Shown here: one piece after another, positions 21,746 to 31,639 of the stretch
How positions within the stretch are numbered: the first letter of the stretch is position 1
Layout of the letters: the number at the start of each line of letters is the position of its first letter
Source of the DNA: Okapia johnstoni
Lineage: Eukaryota > Chordata > Mammalia > Artiodactyla > Giraffidae
Assembly: GCA_024291935.2 (NCBI GenBank)
Contig: CM044309.1
Span: forward strand, 101,147,628 to 101,211,627
Length of the DNA stretch: 64,000 nt
Direction: 5' to 3'
The notes under the pieces: model-generated
What the model was told of the DNA's origin: nothing
Databases searched by the model: none
Seen by the model: only the letters and a program-made list of their open reading frames with translations
Position numbers and translations under genes: made by a program

Positions 21746-22326
21746 TGGAAACAGTGTCAGACTTTATTTTTGGGGGGCTCCAAAATCACTGCTGATGGTG
21801 ATTGCAGCCATGAAATTAAAAGACACTTACTCCTTGGAAGGAAGGTTATGGCCAACCTAGATAGCATATTGAAAAGCAGAGACATTACTTTGCCAACAAA
21901 GGTCCGTCTAGTCAAGGCTATGGTTTTTCCAGTGGTCATGTATGGATGTGAGAGTTAGACGGTGAAGAAAGCTGAGTGCCGAAGAATTGATGCTTTTGAA
22001 CTGTGGTGTTGGAGAAGACTCTTGAGAGTCCTTTGGACTGCAAGGAGATCCAATCAATCCATCCTAAAGGAGATCAATCCTGGTTGTTCATTGGAAGGAC
22101 TGATGTTGAAGCTGAAACTCCAATACTTTGGCCACCTTATGCGAAGAGTTGACTCATTGGCAAAGACCCTAATGCTGGGAAGGATTGGGGGCAGGAGGAG
22201 AAGGGGACGACAGAGGATGAGATGGTTGGGTGGCATCATTGACTCGATGGACATGGGTTTGGGTAAACTCCAGGAGTTGGTGATGGACAGGGAGGCCTGG
22301 CGTGCTGCAATTCATGGGGTCGCAAG
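21746..22326 (+). mobile_element. inverted BovB 3' fragment inside BovB
   Basis: Plus-strand BovB from 'atggggaaacagtggaaaca' through 'atggatgtgagagtt', 'gaattgatgcttttgaactg', 'tttggccacctt' and 'gacagggaggcctggcgtg' to 'catggggtcgcaa'. The surrounding antisense BovB stops at about 21745 and resumes at 22327 with loss of roughly 15-20 consensus bases. The insert lacks the final 'agagtcggacacgactg...' and the repeat tail, so it did not arise by ordinary target-primed insertion. Confidence 0.9.
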
Positions 22327-22462
22327 CTTTGTTCATAGTGATGCTTCCCAAGGCCCACTTGACTTCACATTCCAGGATGTCTGGCTCTAGGTGAGTGATC
22401 ACACCATCATGATTATCTGGGTCATGAAGATCTTTTTTGTACAGTTCTTCTGTGTATTCTTG

Positions 22463-22849
22463 TCACCTCTTCTTAATATCTTCTGCTTCTGTTAGGTCCA
22501 TACCATTTCTGTCCTTTATTGAGCCTAACTCTGCATGAACTGTTCCCTTGGTATCTCTAATTTTCTTGAAATTATCTCTACTCTTGCCCATTCTATTGCT
22601 TTCCTCTATTTCTTTGCACTGACTGCTGAGGAAGGCTTTCTTATCTCTCCTTGCTATTCTTTGGAACTCTGCATAATGGGTATATCTTTCCTTTTCTCCT
22701 TTGCTTTTCACTTTTCTTCTTTTCACAGATATTTGTAAGGCCTCCTCAGATAGCCATTTTGCTTTTTTGAATTTCTTTTTCTTGGGGATGGTCTTGATCT
22801 CTGTCTCCTGTACAATGTCATAAAGCTCTGTCCATAGTTCATCAGGCAC
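22463..22849 (-). pseudogene. BovB EN-RT linker fragment
   Basis: A 128-residue Lys/Arg-rich frame ('KKKKFKKAKWLSEEAL', 'HYAEFQRIARRDKKAFL', 'DLTEAEDIKKR') matching the segment between endonuclease and RT in BovB. It overlaps the endonuclease frame at its N-terminal end, so one frameshift separates them. Confidence 0.82.
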
Positions 22850-23436
22850 TCTATCAGATCTAGTCCCTTAAATCTATTTCTCATTTCTACTGTATAATCA
22901 TAAGGGATTTGATTTAGGTCACACCTGAATGGTCTAGCAGTTTTCCCTACTGTCTTCAATTTAAGTCTGAATTTGGCAATAAGGAGTTCATGATCTGAGT
23001 CACAGTCAGCTCCTGGTCTTGTTTTTGCTGACTGTATAGAGCTTCTCCATCTTTGCCTGCAAAGAATATAATCAGTCTGATTTTGGTGTTGACCATCAGG
23101 TGATGTCCATGAGTAGAGTCTTCTCTTTTGTTGTTGGAAGAAGGTGTTTACTATGACCAGTATGTTCTCTTGGCAAAACTCTATTAGCCTTTGCCCTGCT
23201 TCATTCTGTACTCCAAGGCCAAATTTGCCTGTTACTCCAGGTGTTTCTTGACTTCCTACTTTTGCATTCCAGTCCCCTATAATAAAAAGGACATCTTTTG
23301 GGGGTGTTAGTTGTAGAAGGTCTTGTAGGTCTTCATAGAACCGTTCAACATGAGCTTCTTCAGCATGACTGGTTGGGGCATATGCTTGGATTACCGTGAT
23401 ATTGAATGGTTTGCCTTGGAAACGAACAGAGATCAT
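22723..23436 (-). pseudogene. BovB apurinic-type endonuclease, main part
   Basis: A 237-residue frame with endonuclease/exonuclease/phosphatase-fold signatures: 'VIQAYAPTS' (residues 15-23), 'IIGDWNAKVG' (52-61), 'SWTSPDG' and 'TDYILCRQRW' (near 109-130), 'CDSDHELL' (near 144-151, the catalytic D-H pair). Continues the N-terminal fragment 23433-23726 across a frameshift. In an active LINE this domain nicks the target DNA. Confidence 0.9.
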
Positions 23437-23726
23437 TCTGTCATTTTTGAACTTGCGTCCAGTACTGCATTTCGGACTCTTTTGTTGACTATGATGGCTA
23501 CTCCATTTCTTCTAAGGGATTCTTGACAACAGTAGTAGATATAATAGTCATCTGAGTTAAATTCACCCATTCCAGTCCATTTTAGTTCACTGATTCCTAA
23601 AATGTTGATGTTCACTCTTGACATCTCCTGTTTGACCACTTCCAATTTGCCTTGATTCATGGACATAATATTCCAGGTTCCTATGCAATATTGCTCTAAA
23701 GAGCAATCAGACCTTGCTTCCATCAC
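23433..23726 (-). pseudogene. BovB endonuclease N-terminal fragment
   Basis: A 97-residue frame with the start of the endonuclease fold: 'CIGTWNIMSMNQGKLEVV' and 'NILGISELKWTG', including the metal-binding E of the 'SEL' motif. Frame-disconnected from 22723-23436. Confidence 0.88.
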
Positions 23727-23992
23727 CAGTCACATTCACAACTGGGTGTTATTTTTGCTTTGGCTCTGTCTCTTCAATCTTTCTGGAGTTATTTCTCCAC
23801 TGATCTCCAGTAGCATATTGGGCACCTACTGACATGGGGAGTTCATCTTTCAGTGTCCTGTCTTTTTGCCTTTTCATACTGTTCATGGGATTCTCAAGGC
23901 AAGAATACCAAAGTGGTTTGCCATTCCCTTCTCCGGTGGACCACATTTTGTCAGAACTCTCAACTATGACCCTTCCATCTTGGGTGGCCCTA

Positions 23993-24218
23993 CACAGCCC
24001 TATGGTAATGTAAGTTTCCATGTTACTCTTTCCATACATCTCACCCTCTCTTCCTCTCTCCCCATGTCCATAAGTCAATTCTCTATGTCTGTTTCTTCAT
24101 TGCTGCCCTCTGAATAAATTTTTCAGAACCATTTTTCTAGATTCTGTATATGTGCATTAGAATACAATATTTATCTTTCTCATTCACTTCACTCTGTATA
24201 ATAGGTTCTGGGTTCATC
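23993..24218 (-). mobile_element. L1 LINE 3' end, antisense (right part)
   Basis: Continuation of 20045-20296: 'atggtaatgtaagtttccat', 'ccatacatctcaccctctc', 'agtcaattctctatgtctg', 'ataataggttctgggttcat'. The L1's 5' truncation point is at about 24218. Confidence 0.85.
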
Positions 24219-24265
24219 ATAGCTTTTCTTCCAGAAGCAAGTGTCTTTTAATTTCATAGATGCTG
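24219..24265 (-). mobile_element. BovB LINE, right part of the copy begun at 19406
   Basis: 'catagcttttcttccagaag' and 'caagtgtcttttaatttcat' continue exactly the BovB consensus that stops near 20012, showing that the L1 and its contents are inserted in this BovB. Confidence 0.75.
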
Positions 24266-24400
24266 CTTTGTGGATTATCTAGACATTGGTCTCCAGCAGA
24301 TGTAGCCTGAGTTCAACTCTGCTACTTGCTGGCTGTTTAACCTTGGCCAAAGCATTCAACCTCTCTTGGTTTTAATTTCTTTATTTAGGAAAAAGAGGCT
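24266..24400 (-). repeat. MIR SINE fragment, antisense
   Basis: Antisense MIR landmarks: 'gagttcaactctgctacttg', 'ctggctgtttaaccttggcc', 'aacctctcttggttttaatt'. Confidence 0.7.
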
Positions 24401-24604
24401 AAGAACACCTATCGAGAGAGTCAGTTGAAACAACATGTGGAAGTCCTTGGTGATGTCAAACAATTTTCCCAGGAATCTAATTTTATTGATAAACAGTCTT
24501 CAATTTCTCCTTTTGCTTTTTTGGTGGTGGAGGGCCTAGCACCCTGGAGGCATGGATACATCATGGAAGGTCCAGGGAAATAGGCCCAGAGAAAGGCAGA
24601 CATC

Positions 24605-24980
24605 CTGCCAATGTGAGTGCTATGGAATAGATTTTGCGCCCTCTCAAATTCATGTGTTGCATTACCCAGTGCCACTGTAACTGGACGTGGGGTTTTTTGG
24701 AGGAAAATTAGGTCAAGATAGTGGGGCCCTGATCTGATAGGATTGTGATTTTATAAGATGAAGAGCAACAGATATTTCTCTCTCTCCTGTGAGGATGCTG
24801 TAAGAAGGTGCCATCTGCAAGTCAGAAAGAGAGTCCACACTAGGAATTGAAGAGGCTGATGCTTTGATCTGAGACTTTTAGCCTCTACAACTGTGAGAAA
24901 ATTAATTTCTGTTGTTAAGCCATTCCAGTCTATGGTATTTTGTTATGGCAGCTTGTGTTGCCTAATCGATTGATTATAAA
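24605..24980 (+). repeat. ERVL-MaLR LTR (MLT1/MST type)
   Basis: Diverged MaLR LTR: 'gtgctatggaatagattttg', 'caaattcatgtgttg', 'ggggccctgatctgatagga', 'ctgtgaggatgctgtaag', 'aactgtgagaaaatta', 'cagtctatggtattttgtta'. Non-coding. Confidence 0.78.
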
Positions 24981-25984
24981 CCAAGAGAGCAGAGCAAAAC
25001 CATGGAACATATTCACAACAGTGGTGACGAGCAAAGGCTGGCAGCTGAGGAGGAGCCCATGCCCACAGCTTCTCCACTGCTCCTATCAGACAGGGTTTCC
25101 CCAGGTGTGGGTGGCCTGAGGCTGGGTGGTGGGAATGACTGAGAACACTGGGCTGGCATGGACGAGAGAAGGTGGCTCCTAAGATTTCTGCTGGCTAACT
25201 GGGCACCAGGAGGCTGCAGAAGAGAGTGCTTTAGGAATGTTTCTTTGCTGGGGCCTATACGGCTAGTGATAGTATTTCCTGGCTCTCCTTCAAATTAGGA
25301 TTTGTAGTCTAGAAAAGACTTTTTCTGTGTTGTGCTTTACTCTATGTAGAAAATACAGCAATGTACTATCTCCATGTGCAAGATGTGTGCAGGATGCCCT
25401 TGGTCTTGTTGTTAGTCATTGTAAGACCCAAGATGTCTTGTATTTGGGGATTTAAATAATAACTTCTGAACTATTTTGGAGCTTTCCAGGGGAGCTAGAG
25501 ATTTGGTGGCTGTCTGCTCTGTCCTACTGATTTTTCCTCCAACCATTTGCCTCACTGGCAGAGTCCCCAGTCCAGCTCTCTAATCATGGAGTAAAGGAAC
25601 TTCTTATCTGACTCTCTGTCTTCTCCCTCATTCATCCCGGGACCTTCTTCTGTGCTGCTCATCCACTCCTTGTTTCTCCATCCCCAGAGTCTCTCTTGTG
25701 CTGGTCAGTTCTCCTGCTCTCTCTGCCTCCTTGTTACCTCTCAGGAGGCTGAGGGTGGTGTGGGTGAAGGGAGGAATGGAAAGGTACCTTCACAGAGTTG
25801 GGAGATAAAGTACTTGTAAAATAATAAAATCTCTTCCAGACCACAGCTAACCATCCTGTGAAGAATTTAAGCTGAAGAGTGTGTCTGTCTCCTTCAGCCA
25901 TTTTAGTTCTGTATGTACAAATCCTAGGAAGAGGGAGGAGAAGGGGAAAAAACATGTCATTTCTCGAGGATAATATAATCCTTG
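24981..25984. other. single-copy DNA
   Basis: Pyrimidine-rich around 25600-25740. No repeat or coding signature recognised. Confidence 0.35.
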
Positions 25985-26215
25985 ATATCTGCATATGTTC
26001 AATGTTCCAAGCACTCTTCATGCATTAAATAGACTCAGCCATCATCCCGTTTTCTAGGCACCATTGTTATAGCCATTCTACCAGTAGGGAAACTGAGGCT
26101 CAGGGAAGTGAAATAACTTATCCACATTCTCATAGCTAGTCAGTGTCAGAGCATGGTTTCAATTTAAGGGTGGTGTGACACTAGAGCCTGCCTTTTAACT
26201 ATGGCACTATGCAAA
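25985..26215 (+). repeat. MIR SINE
   Basis: MIR order: 'tgttccaagcactcttcatg', 'tagggaaactgaggctcagg', 'ataacttatccacattctca', 'tagctagtcagtgtcagagc'. Confidence 0.8.
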
Positions 26216-27072
26216 GTTACAGAATCAAATCGTGTATTTACATTTATAGTAGAGTACTTTTACTGGACTGGATATGTACTGCTGATATCAGAAATGTCTG
26301 AGAACATAGATGATACGTGGGTGTCAGTGAGAGAAGACCCAGACACCTGAGTGAGAGAGGCTGTGTAACAAGAAATGGCAATGTATGTTAGTGCCAGTGT
26401 TTGGCCGGAGAGGAAGCTCTGCCAGGTGGAGAGCTAGAGAGGCTCAAGACCCCAGTTCCTGCACGATGGCCGTGGCTGCTAAGCTTACTTCCTTTCCTTA
26501 CACTGCCTAGCAACTACTTTTCCATAGAAATTCCTTTAGTTCAGCTTTCTGATATCATCTAGACTTCTAAATAATTTAGGAACTTCTTTGATGTAGCACG
26601 ATTTGCTGGGTTTGTAATCTGAAAAGCATCCGGGGGAAATTTCTTGTAAGTGGGCCATAGTGAGCCCTTGGAGTCTAAGGTGTAATCATTTCATCCTCAC
26701 TTAGTGCTGGCTCCCCCATGTCCATGCCAGCTCCAAGTCCTTTTGGATCACTTGGTTCTTTAACCTAAATATTTAGTTGCCCCATTTTCATTGCTGTCCT
26801 AGAAATAGCTCACAATGTCACAAGGTTTTTTGATATATGGTAGAATGACTGAGCGACTGAACTGACTGACTGAGAATGTCATTCTCTCCACTTTTCTTTT
26901 TTTCTTCCTATGACCCTTATAGAAATGATCTGTTTTGACATTTTGGTCATAGGAGGTGTCAGATTTTTCATTTGTCACCAGTAGAAGAAGTTGTTTGTGC
27001 ACAAAAGAACCAGAAGGTTTGGAATGTTTATGTTGTACAAACCTAATTTTTCAGTTACCTATTGCCTGTAAA
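26216..27072. other. single-copy DNA
   Basis: No repeat recognised except a 25-bp BovB-tail-like insert at 26848-26872. Confidence 0.35.
26848..26872 (+). mobile_element. possible BovB 3'-tail-only insertion
   Basis: The 25 bases 'actgagcgactgaactgac' plus 'tgactg' equal the last bases and tail repeat of BovB. They are flanked by the 6-bp duplication 'agaatg' (26842-26847 and 26873-26878), as expected for an extremely 5'-truncated insertion. Short enough that chance or a SINE remnant cannot be excluded. Confidence 0.5.
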
Positions 27073-27085
27073 GAAACCAACCCAG

Positions 27086-27216
27086 GGGAACCTCCCTGGT
27101 GGTCCAGCGGTTAAGACTCCACACTTTCAATGCAGGGGATATGGGTTTCATCTCCGGTGAGGGAACTAAGATCCCACATGCGGTGTAGTGTGGCCAAAAC
27201 AAATTAAAATAAAAAA
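27086..27216 (+). mobile_element. CHR SINE (cetartiodactyl tRNA-Glu-derived)
   Basis: Typical CHR order: 'cctccctggtggtccagcgg', 'ttaagactccacactttcaa', 'tgcaggggatatgggttt', 'gggaactaagatcccacatg', 'gtgtggccaaaac', A-rich tail. Flanked by imperfect duplications 'gaaaccaacccag' (27073-27085) and 'ggaaccaatccag' (27217-27229). Confidence 0.92.
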
Positions 27217-27439
27217 GGAACCAATCCAGACTTATTGGCTTGAGAACAATTTCATATCATCTCTTCAAGTTCTGTTGGTTGGCTAGGCTGAGGGGTTTTT
27301 GCTTGGGATGTTTCATGTGATGGAAGTCAGACATAGTTGAATCTGGAGTCATTTGAAGTCTTGATGGGGCCAGAAAACCCCCAATGCTTCCTTATTCCCA
27401 TTTGGATACCTCATCCAGGAGGCCTGGCAGAGCTGAGGG

Positions 27440-28500
27440 CCAACAGGGCATCTTTCTCTCTTGTTCCATGGGACCTCTCCTTGGCATGGGACTCTTAGGA
27501 TAGTAAGACTTGTTACACAGTGGGTGGCTCCTTGCAGAGTGAAAGCTGCAAGGTTTCTTATAACTTCAGAAGTCACAATGAAGGATTTTTACCACATTCA
27601 CTATTGGTCACATATTCACTGTGGAAGGTACAACATAATACCTAAGGTCTTAAATATTGGAGGCATGGTTCACATGGGACCGTCTTTGAAGAGTAGTTAT
27701 CTTAGTCTACATTTTACCTCTAATAATTCAAACAATTCCACATGCAAAATATACTCACCCCTCCTTATAAGACACTGCCCCTTTTCCCTCACAAAATCTT
27801 GTCTCATTTTGGCATTGGTCTCAGTGTTCTGGTTATCTATTGCTGTACAGCAGAGCACTCCAAAACTGTGACTTTAGTTGCCATTTTATTATTGTGATTC
27901 TGTAGGATGTTTGGGCTCCCCTGGGGTGTTCTGCTCCAGGTGGAGTGATGCTGGATCATCTTTGGCTTGACTAGGCTGAAAGGTCAGAGGTGGTTCCCTA
28001 CATGGCTGGCAGTTGATACTTACAGTCCTGGTCTTGAGCAGAGAATGATAAACACCTGTAGACTTTGACGGTGGCTTCCCTGGTGGCTCAGTGGTAAAGA
28101 ATCCATCTAACAATGCAGGAGATGTAGGTTTGATCCCTGGGTTGGGAAGACCCCGCAGAGGAGGAAGTGGTAACCCACGCCAGTATTCTTGTCTGGAGAA
28201 TCCCGCGAACAGAAGTGCCTGGCGGGTTACAGTCCAAGTGGTCACAAATGAGTCGGACATGATTTAGTGACTAAACAATAGACTTTGACTTTCTGGGCTA
28301 GTTCAAGTCTGACTCAGGTCTCCACATGGACCAGGGGCAGGCTGCTTTCAGCCAGTGGATGTGTGACTCCCATGAGGTTTCCTTGGGACTGACCTCATTT
28401 TTGTAATGAGTGTTTAGGGCTTCAGGGCACCCAGGAATCCAAAGGGTGAGTCCCACCAGGAGCCACTTGCCACCTCACATGCGGTAGATGGGGAGAGACC
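27440..28500 (-). repeat. old LTR/LINE-type repeat, antisense, split by a SINE
   Basis: Contains common mammalian repeat landmarks in antisense order: 'gaaagctgcaaggtttctta', 'attcactattggtcacatat', 'cacatgcaaaatatactcac', 'ctggttatctattgctgtac', 'tgttctgctccaggtggagt', 'ctggcagttgat'. The segments resemble LTR-type (MLT-like) consensus, but the family and exact edges are not certain. Two adjacent copies may be merged. Confidence 0.45.
28070..28278 (+). mobile_element. Bov-tA SINE with target-site duplication
   Basis: Full-length copy inside the older repeat, flanked by the 11-bp duplication 'tagactttgac' at 28059-28069 and 28279-28289. Confidence 0.96.
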
Positions 28501-29166
28501 ATTGCTTCTCATCTCAGGCTCCTCATCTTCAACTCTCATTACTCTTTTATAACCGCCATTGAGTATGTTTTCTCGCTCAAGTGTGTGCTCTCTGGCCTCT
28601 GTTCACGATGACTACCAGTAGACAGAGCTGGTGGAAGACACGAGTGCCATAAAGAAAAGCCATCAATGCCCAGTCATTGCCCCAGCCGACAGCCATTTCC
28701 ACTCAACTTCTCTGTTTGTATCCTGTTTCCTCTTATTCCAATCCATACACACAGGTGGAGTTCCCACAGTTTCCCTGGAGAGAGCTGTGCTGTGGTGAGA
28801 ACGCAAAAACAAACCAGAAATCATATCTCATCCTGAGGAGCTAATGCTTGTGTGAGGCAGGAAAGATGCATTTACAAATAACCAGACCATACTGCTAAAG
28901 CGAGTGCAGCCTGAAGAGAGGTGCAAACTGCCTGTCACAGGAGGTCAGAGGACAGAAAAACTCCACTTCTGTTTTCTGTCTTTGATTCCCCTCTCAGCTC
29001 CAGACGAATTATTAAATTTCCCACTTCAGTTTCCCCAGATGTCTAATGAGGAAAACATACCTTCTTTTACATGTCTTACTGGGGAGTCATGAGTTAGTGA
29101 CAAGGTATCTGAAAAGGCTTTGGGATTTTATTTTCACAGCATCCAAACACCTCTTTAACCTTCTAG
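28501..29166. other. single-copy DNA
   Basis: No repeat or coding signature recognised. Confidence 0.35.
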
Positions 29167-29262
29167 CACGTGAAACGAGGAGGGCGGGTGAAGTGGTTTA
29201 GATCTGTGTGTGTAAGCGTGTGGATGTGTGTGTGTGTGCACGTGTGTCACGTGCATGTGTGT
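29167..29262. promoter_or_regulatory. GT-rich tract with three CACGTG E-boxes
   Basis: Perfect palindromic E-boxes CACGTG lie at 29167-29172, 29239-29244 and 29248-29253. The last two are separated by three bases and embedded in a (gt)n tract. They could bind bHLH factors, but simple-sequence origin is equally possible. Confidence 0.3.
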
Positions 29263-31394
29263 GACCGCCACGCTCCAGAGGAGGCCGCAGGGGGTAATAA
29301 AAGGGAGGCCTGCTGGGACCACCAATTTCTTTTTCCCATCTGTGATGGCTGGGCCCCGTGCTTCACACTGGGAAGGGTATCAGCAAACTCTCCTCTGCTT
29401 TGTGGCGCGGCTGCCTTTAATTCATATTTGCATGTGTTGTGAGACTAGCCAGGCAGCTGAGCGGCTGCCCAGGAGTGGAGCTTGTGATGATGCAGAGAAA
29501 TGAAATCACTGTTTAATGAGAATCGGTGAGATAAGGTCCACAGATGGACCATTCGGGGGGCTGTGTTTGAACCACGGTATTCCATTCATTTTATAATATA
29601 CCTTACTGTGGGCTTAAATTGCATTCTTAGAAAATTTAGCCCAGCATGACTAGTTCTTCTTAGAATAGCATCACTAACATAATGTTGTATTCAATAAGTC
29701 TGTTGCATAAAAGGTTATCTTGTAATTTTTATCATTATAAGTCTCCAGTGCTTCTAGAATTTACCTTCAAAAATACTAAAAAATGATACTTTTGATGCAG
29801 TTGTGTTTTGGAGTAAGTTTTAAAAAGCTGTGGCTATAAATTCTATGCCTCAGTTTACCCTCTATAATGTTTTTTCTAGATTTTTACCATTCTTTTTATA
29901 AATCAACTCTCTAAAAGAATATACCAGTGATATTTTTCCTATAGCACTTAATCTTTGACAATTAATGTTCTAATTGTGTATTTTTTCTCTATTTTTATCT
30001 TTGCAGCATATTTGACTAAATGTAGGATTTGGAGTTAGACAAACTAGGGTCTGAATCTCAACTCTCAAACAGTTGTGATCACAGACAAGTCACATGTTGT
30101 TACGAAGACAAGGTAGGTACAAAACATTTAACCCAGCCTATCATATACTAGAAACTCTATAATCAATCCTAGCTATTGTTGTAAGAATGATAAATTTTCT
30201 GGTTTAGCCTCTCTAACCTAACTATAACTACATTATTCTTTGAAAATTTCACCTGACCTTGTTTTGTCTGTATCTGTGGAATTACTTTTCTTATTGAAAG
30301 ACACATTATTCACAGCTGGTTTTAGGCTCATGAGTTCTTCTTACACAGTGGGAAACTAATAAATGAATTAAGCACATATTTCATAAAAGATTGCTATATT
30401 TATATGTGTATACATAAATATAATTTTCAACAATGAAAAGTAACTTGTCATGAATAGTTTATTTCATGAGATAAAAAGATAGGAGAACAGTAAATGACAC
30501 TTAAAAATGCAATTCTGGGTCACACAAATCTTCATGAAATTACACAAGATCTTGTGATTGTATTACACTGAAAAAGAAGATTGGATAGCAAAATAGCCAG
30601 CCACCATGAGAATTATTCTATTGGAGCAAATTGTTAGAAAAGGAAGGAGTAAACTTTCTAGGAATTCCAAATCAAAAAGAATTTAGATCGAAGGAATTTG
30701 CCATCATGTTTTCTCAAATAGGCATTGAATTTTATATTGGATTAAAGAATTGGTTTAGGGAGGGAGTGGTTCCTCAGAATGAAGCTCTTCCAGGCTGCCT
30801 CCTGCTTTGTTTTTGCCTGGGGCGTTGTTTTCTGTTTGCCAAGACCAGCTGCTTCCTTGCTGGCCAGGTTTCCACTTAGCAGCCCAGGGCTGCTTTTCTG
30901 AAGTGGGGGAATCTGCCCCTCTGAGGCTGGACGGGGCAGCTGTGTGTCCCCAGGCTGGACGAGGAGGATGAACTGCCTTGAGGCCTGGCTGGATGCGTTC
31001 TTGCTACTGTACTTTCACTGTGCTCTCTTACATCTTCAACAAACGTAACCTATGCCAGCTGTGTCTGAGCTCCTCAGCTCTGCTGCCTCTGGGAGGCAGG
31101 CCGGCAGACAAAGGGGGCTGGCTCCTCGTTAGATGCCAGCTATTTTTTTCCACATGGTCTCTGGGAACAGTTACTAATCATATCAGACCCTGAAACAATT
31201 GAAGACGTTCCTATCTGCTAAGTGTGAGATCTGTTGCTGGCACACAAGCATGTATCAAACTACCTTAACACAAACATAGTAACACACACACTGTAAAATG
31301 TACCATTAATCAGCCATCAACAAGTATTCATTCATTTATTATGTGATGTGGGGGAGACACGGGGAAACAGCCCTGCCCTGTAAAGAGTTGGTCA
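29263..31394. other. low-repeat DNA: GC-moderate, then AT-rich, then GC-moderate
   Basis: 29263-29580 is repeat-free with mixed composition. 29580-30630 is AT-rich. 30770-31190 is GC-richer with short open frames of no recognisable product. A weak antisense MIR-like segment lies at about 30005-30110 ('gatttggagttagacaaact'). Confidence 0.35.
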
Positions 31395-31590
31395 GACCTT
31401 TAGGGGTAAATCTTGTCCCCCACGGTAGCTGAATGGACCTCCTTAAATAGAGTCATTGCAGATATAATTAGTTAAGGTGAGGTTTTACTCAGGATGTGTG
31501 TGTGTAGGGCTAATCCAATAGGACTTTATAATCCTTATAAAATGAGGAAATTTACACACAAGCACCCCACAGGGAGAATTCCATTTTTTC
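31395..31590 (+). repeat. MLT1-type MaLR LTR fragment
   Basis: Matches the MLT1 core: 'agagtcattgcagatataat', 'tagttaaggtgaggttttac', 'ctaatccaataggactttat', 'ccttataaaatgaggaaatt', 'cacagggagaattcca'. The 5' and 3' ends of the LTR are missing. Confidence 0.72.
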
Positions 31591-31639
31591 ATAGATTTGC
31601 CACTGACTGACATGACCTTGCTGATTTTTGTTGATTTAT

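Larger units (their letters stand above)
20297..23992 (-). mobile_element. BovB LINE, near full length, antisense, carrying an inverted BovB fragment
   Basis: About 3.1 kb of BovB remains after removing the inverted insert at 21746-22326. From left to right the plus strand reads the reversed 3' end ('gttcagttcagtcactcag'), the C-terminal region, the reverse transcriptase, the EN-RT linker, the AP-type endonuclease, then 5'-UTR-like sequence to 'gtggccctacacagccc'. Minus-strand frames cover endonuclease (23726-22723) and RT (21696-21112) with several frameshifts, so it is not an intact ORF. It lies inside an L1, whose sequence resumes at 23993. Confidence 0.95.

Noticed and set aside
24215..24265. 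Chimeric L1-BovB retrocopy formed by RNA template switching
   Set aside because: The short BovB piece beside the L1 5' end is exactly the continuation of the BovB interrupted at about 20012-20044, so simple nesting explains it.
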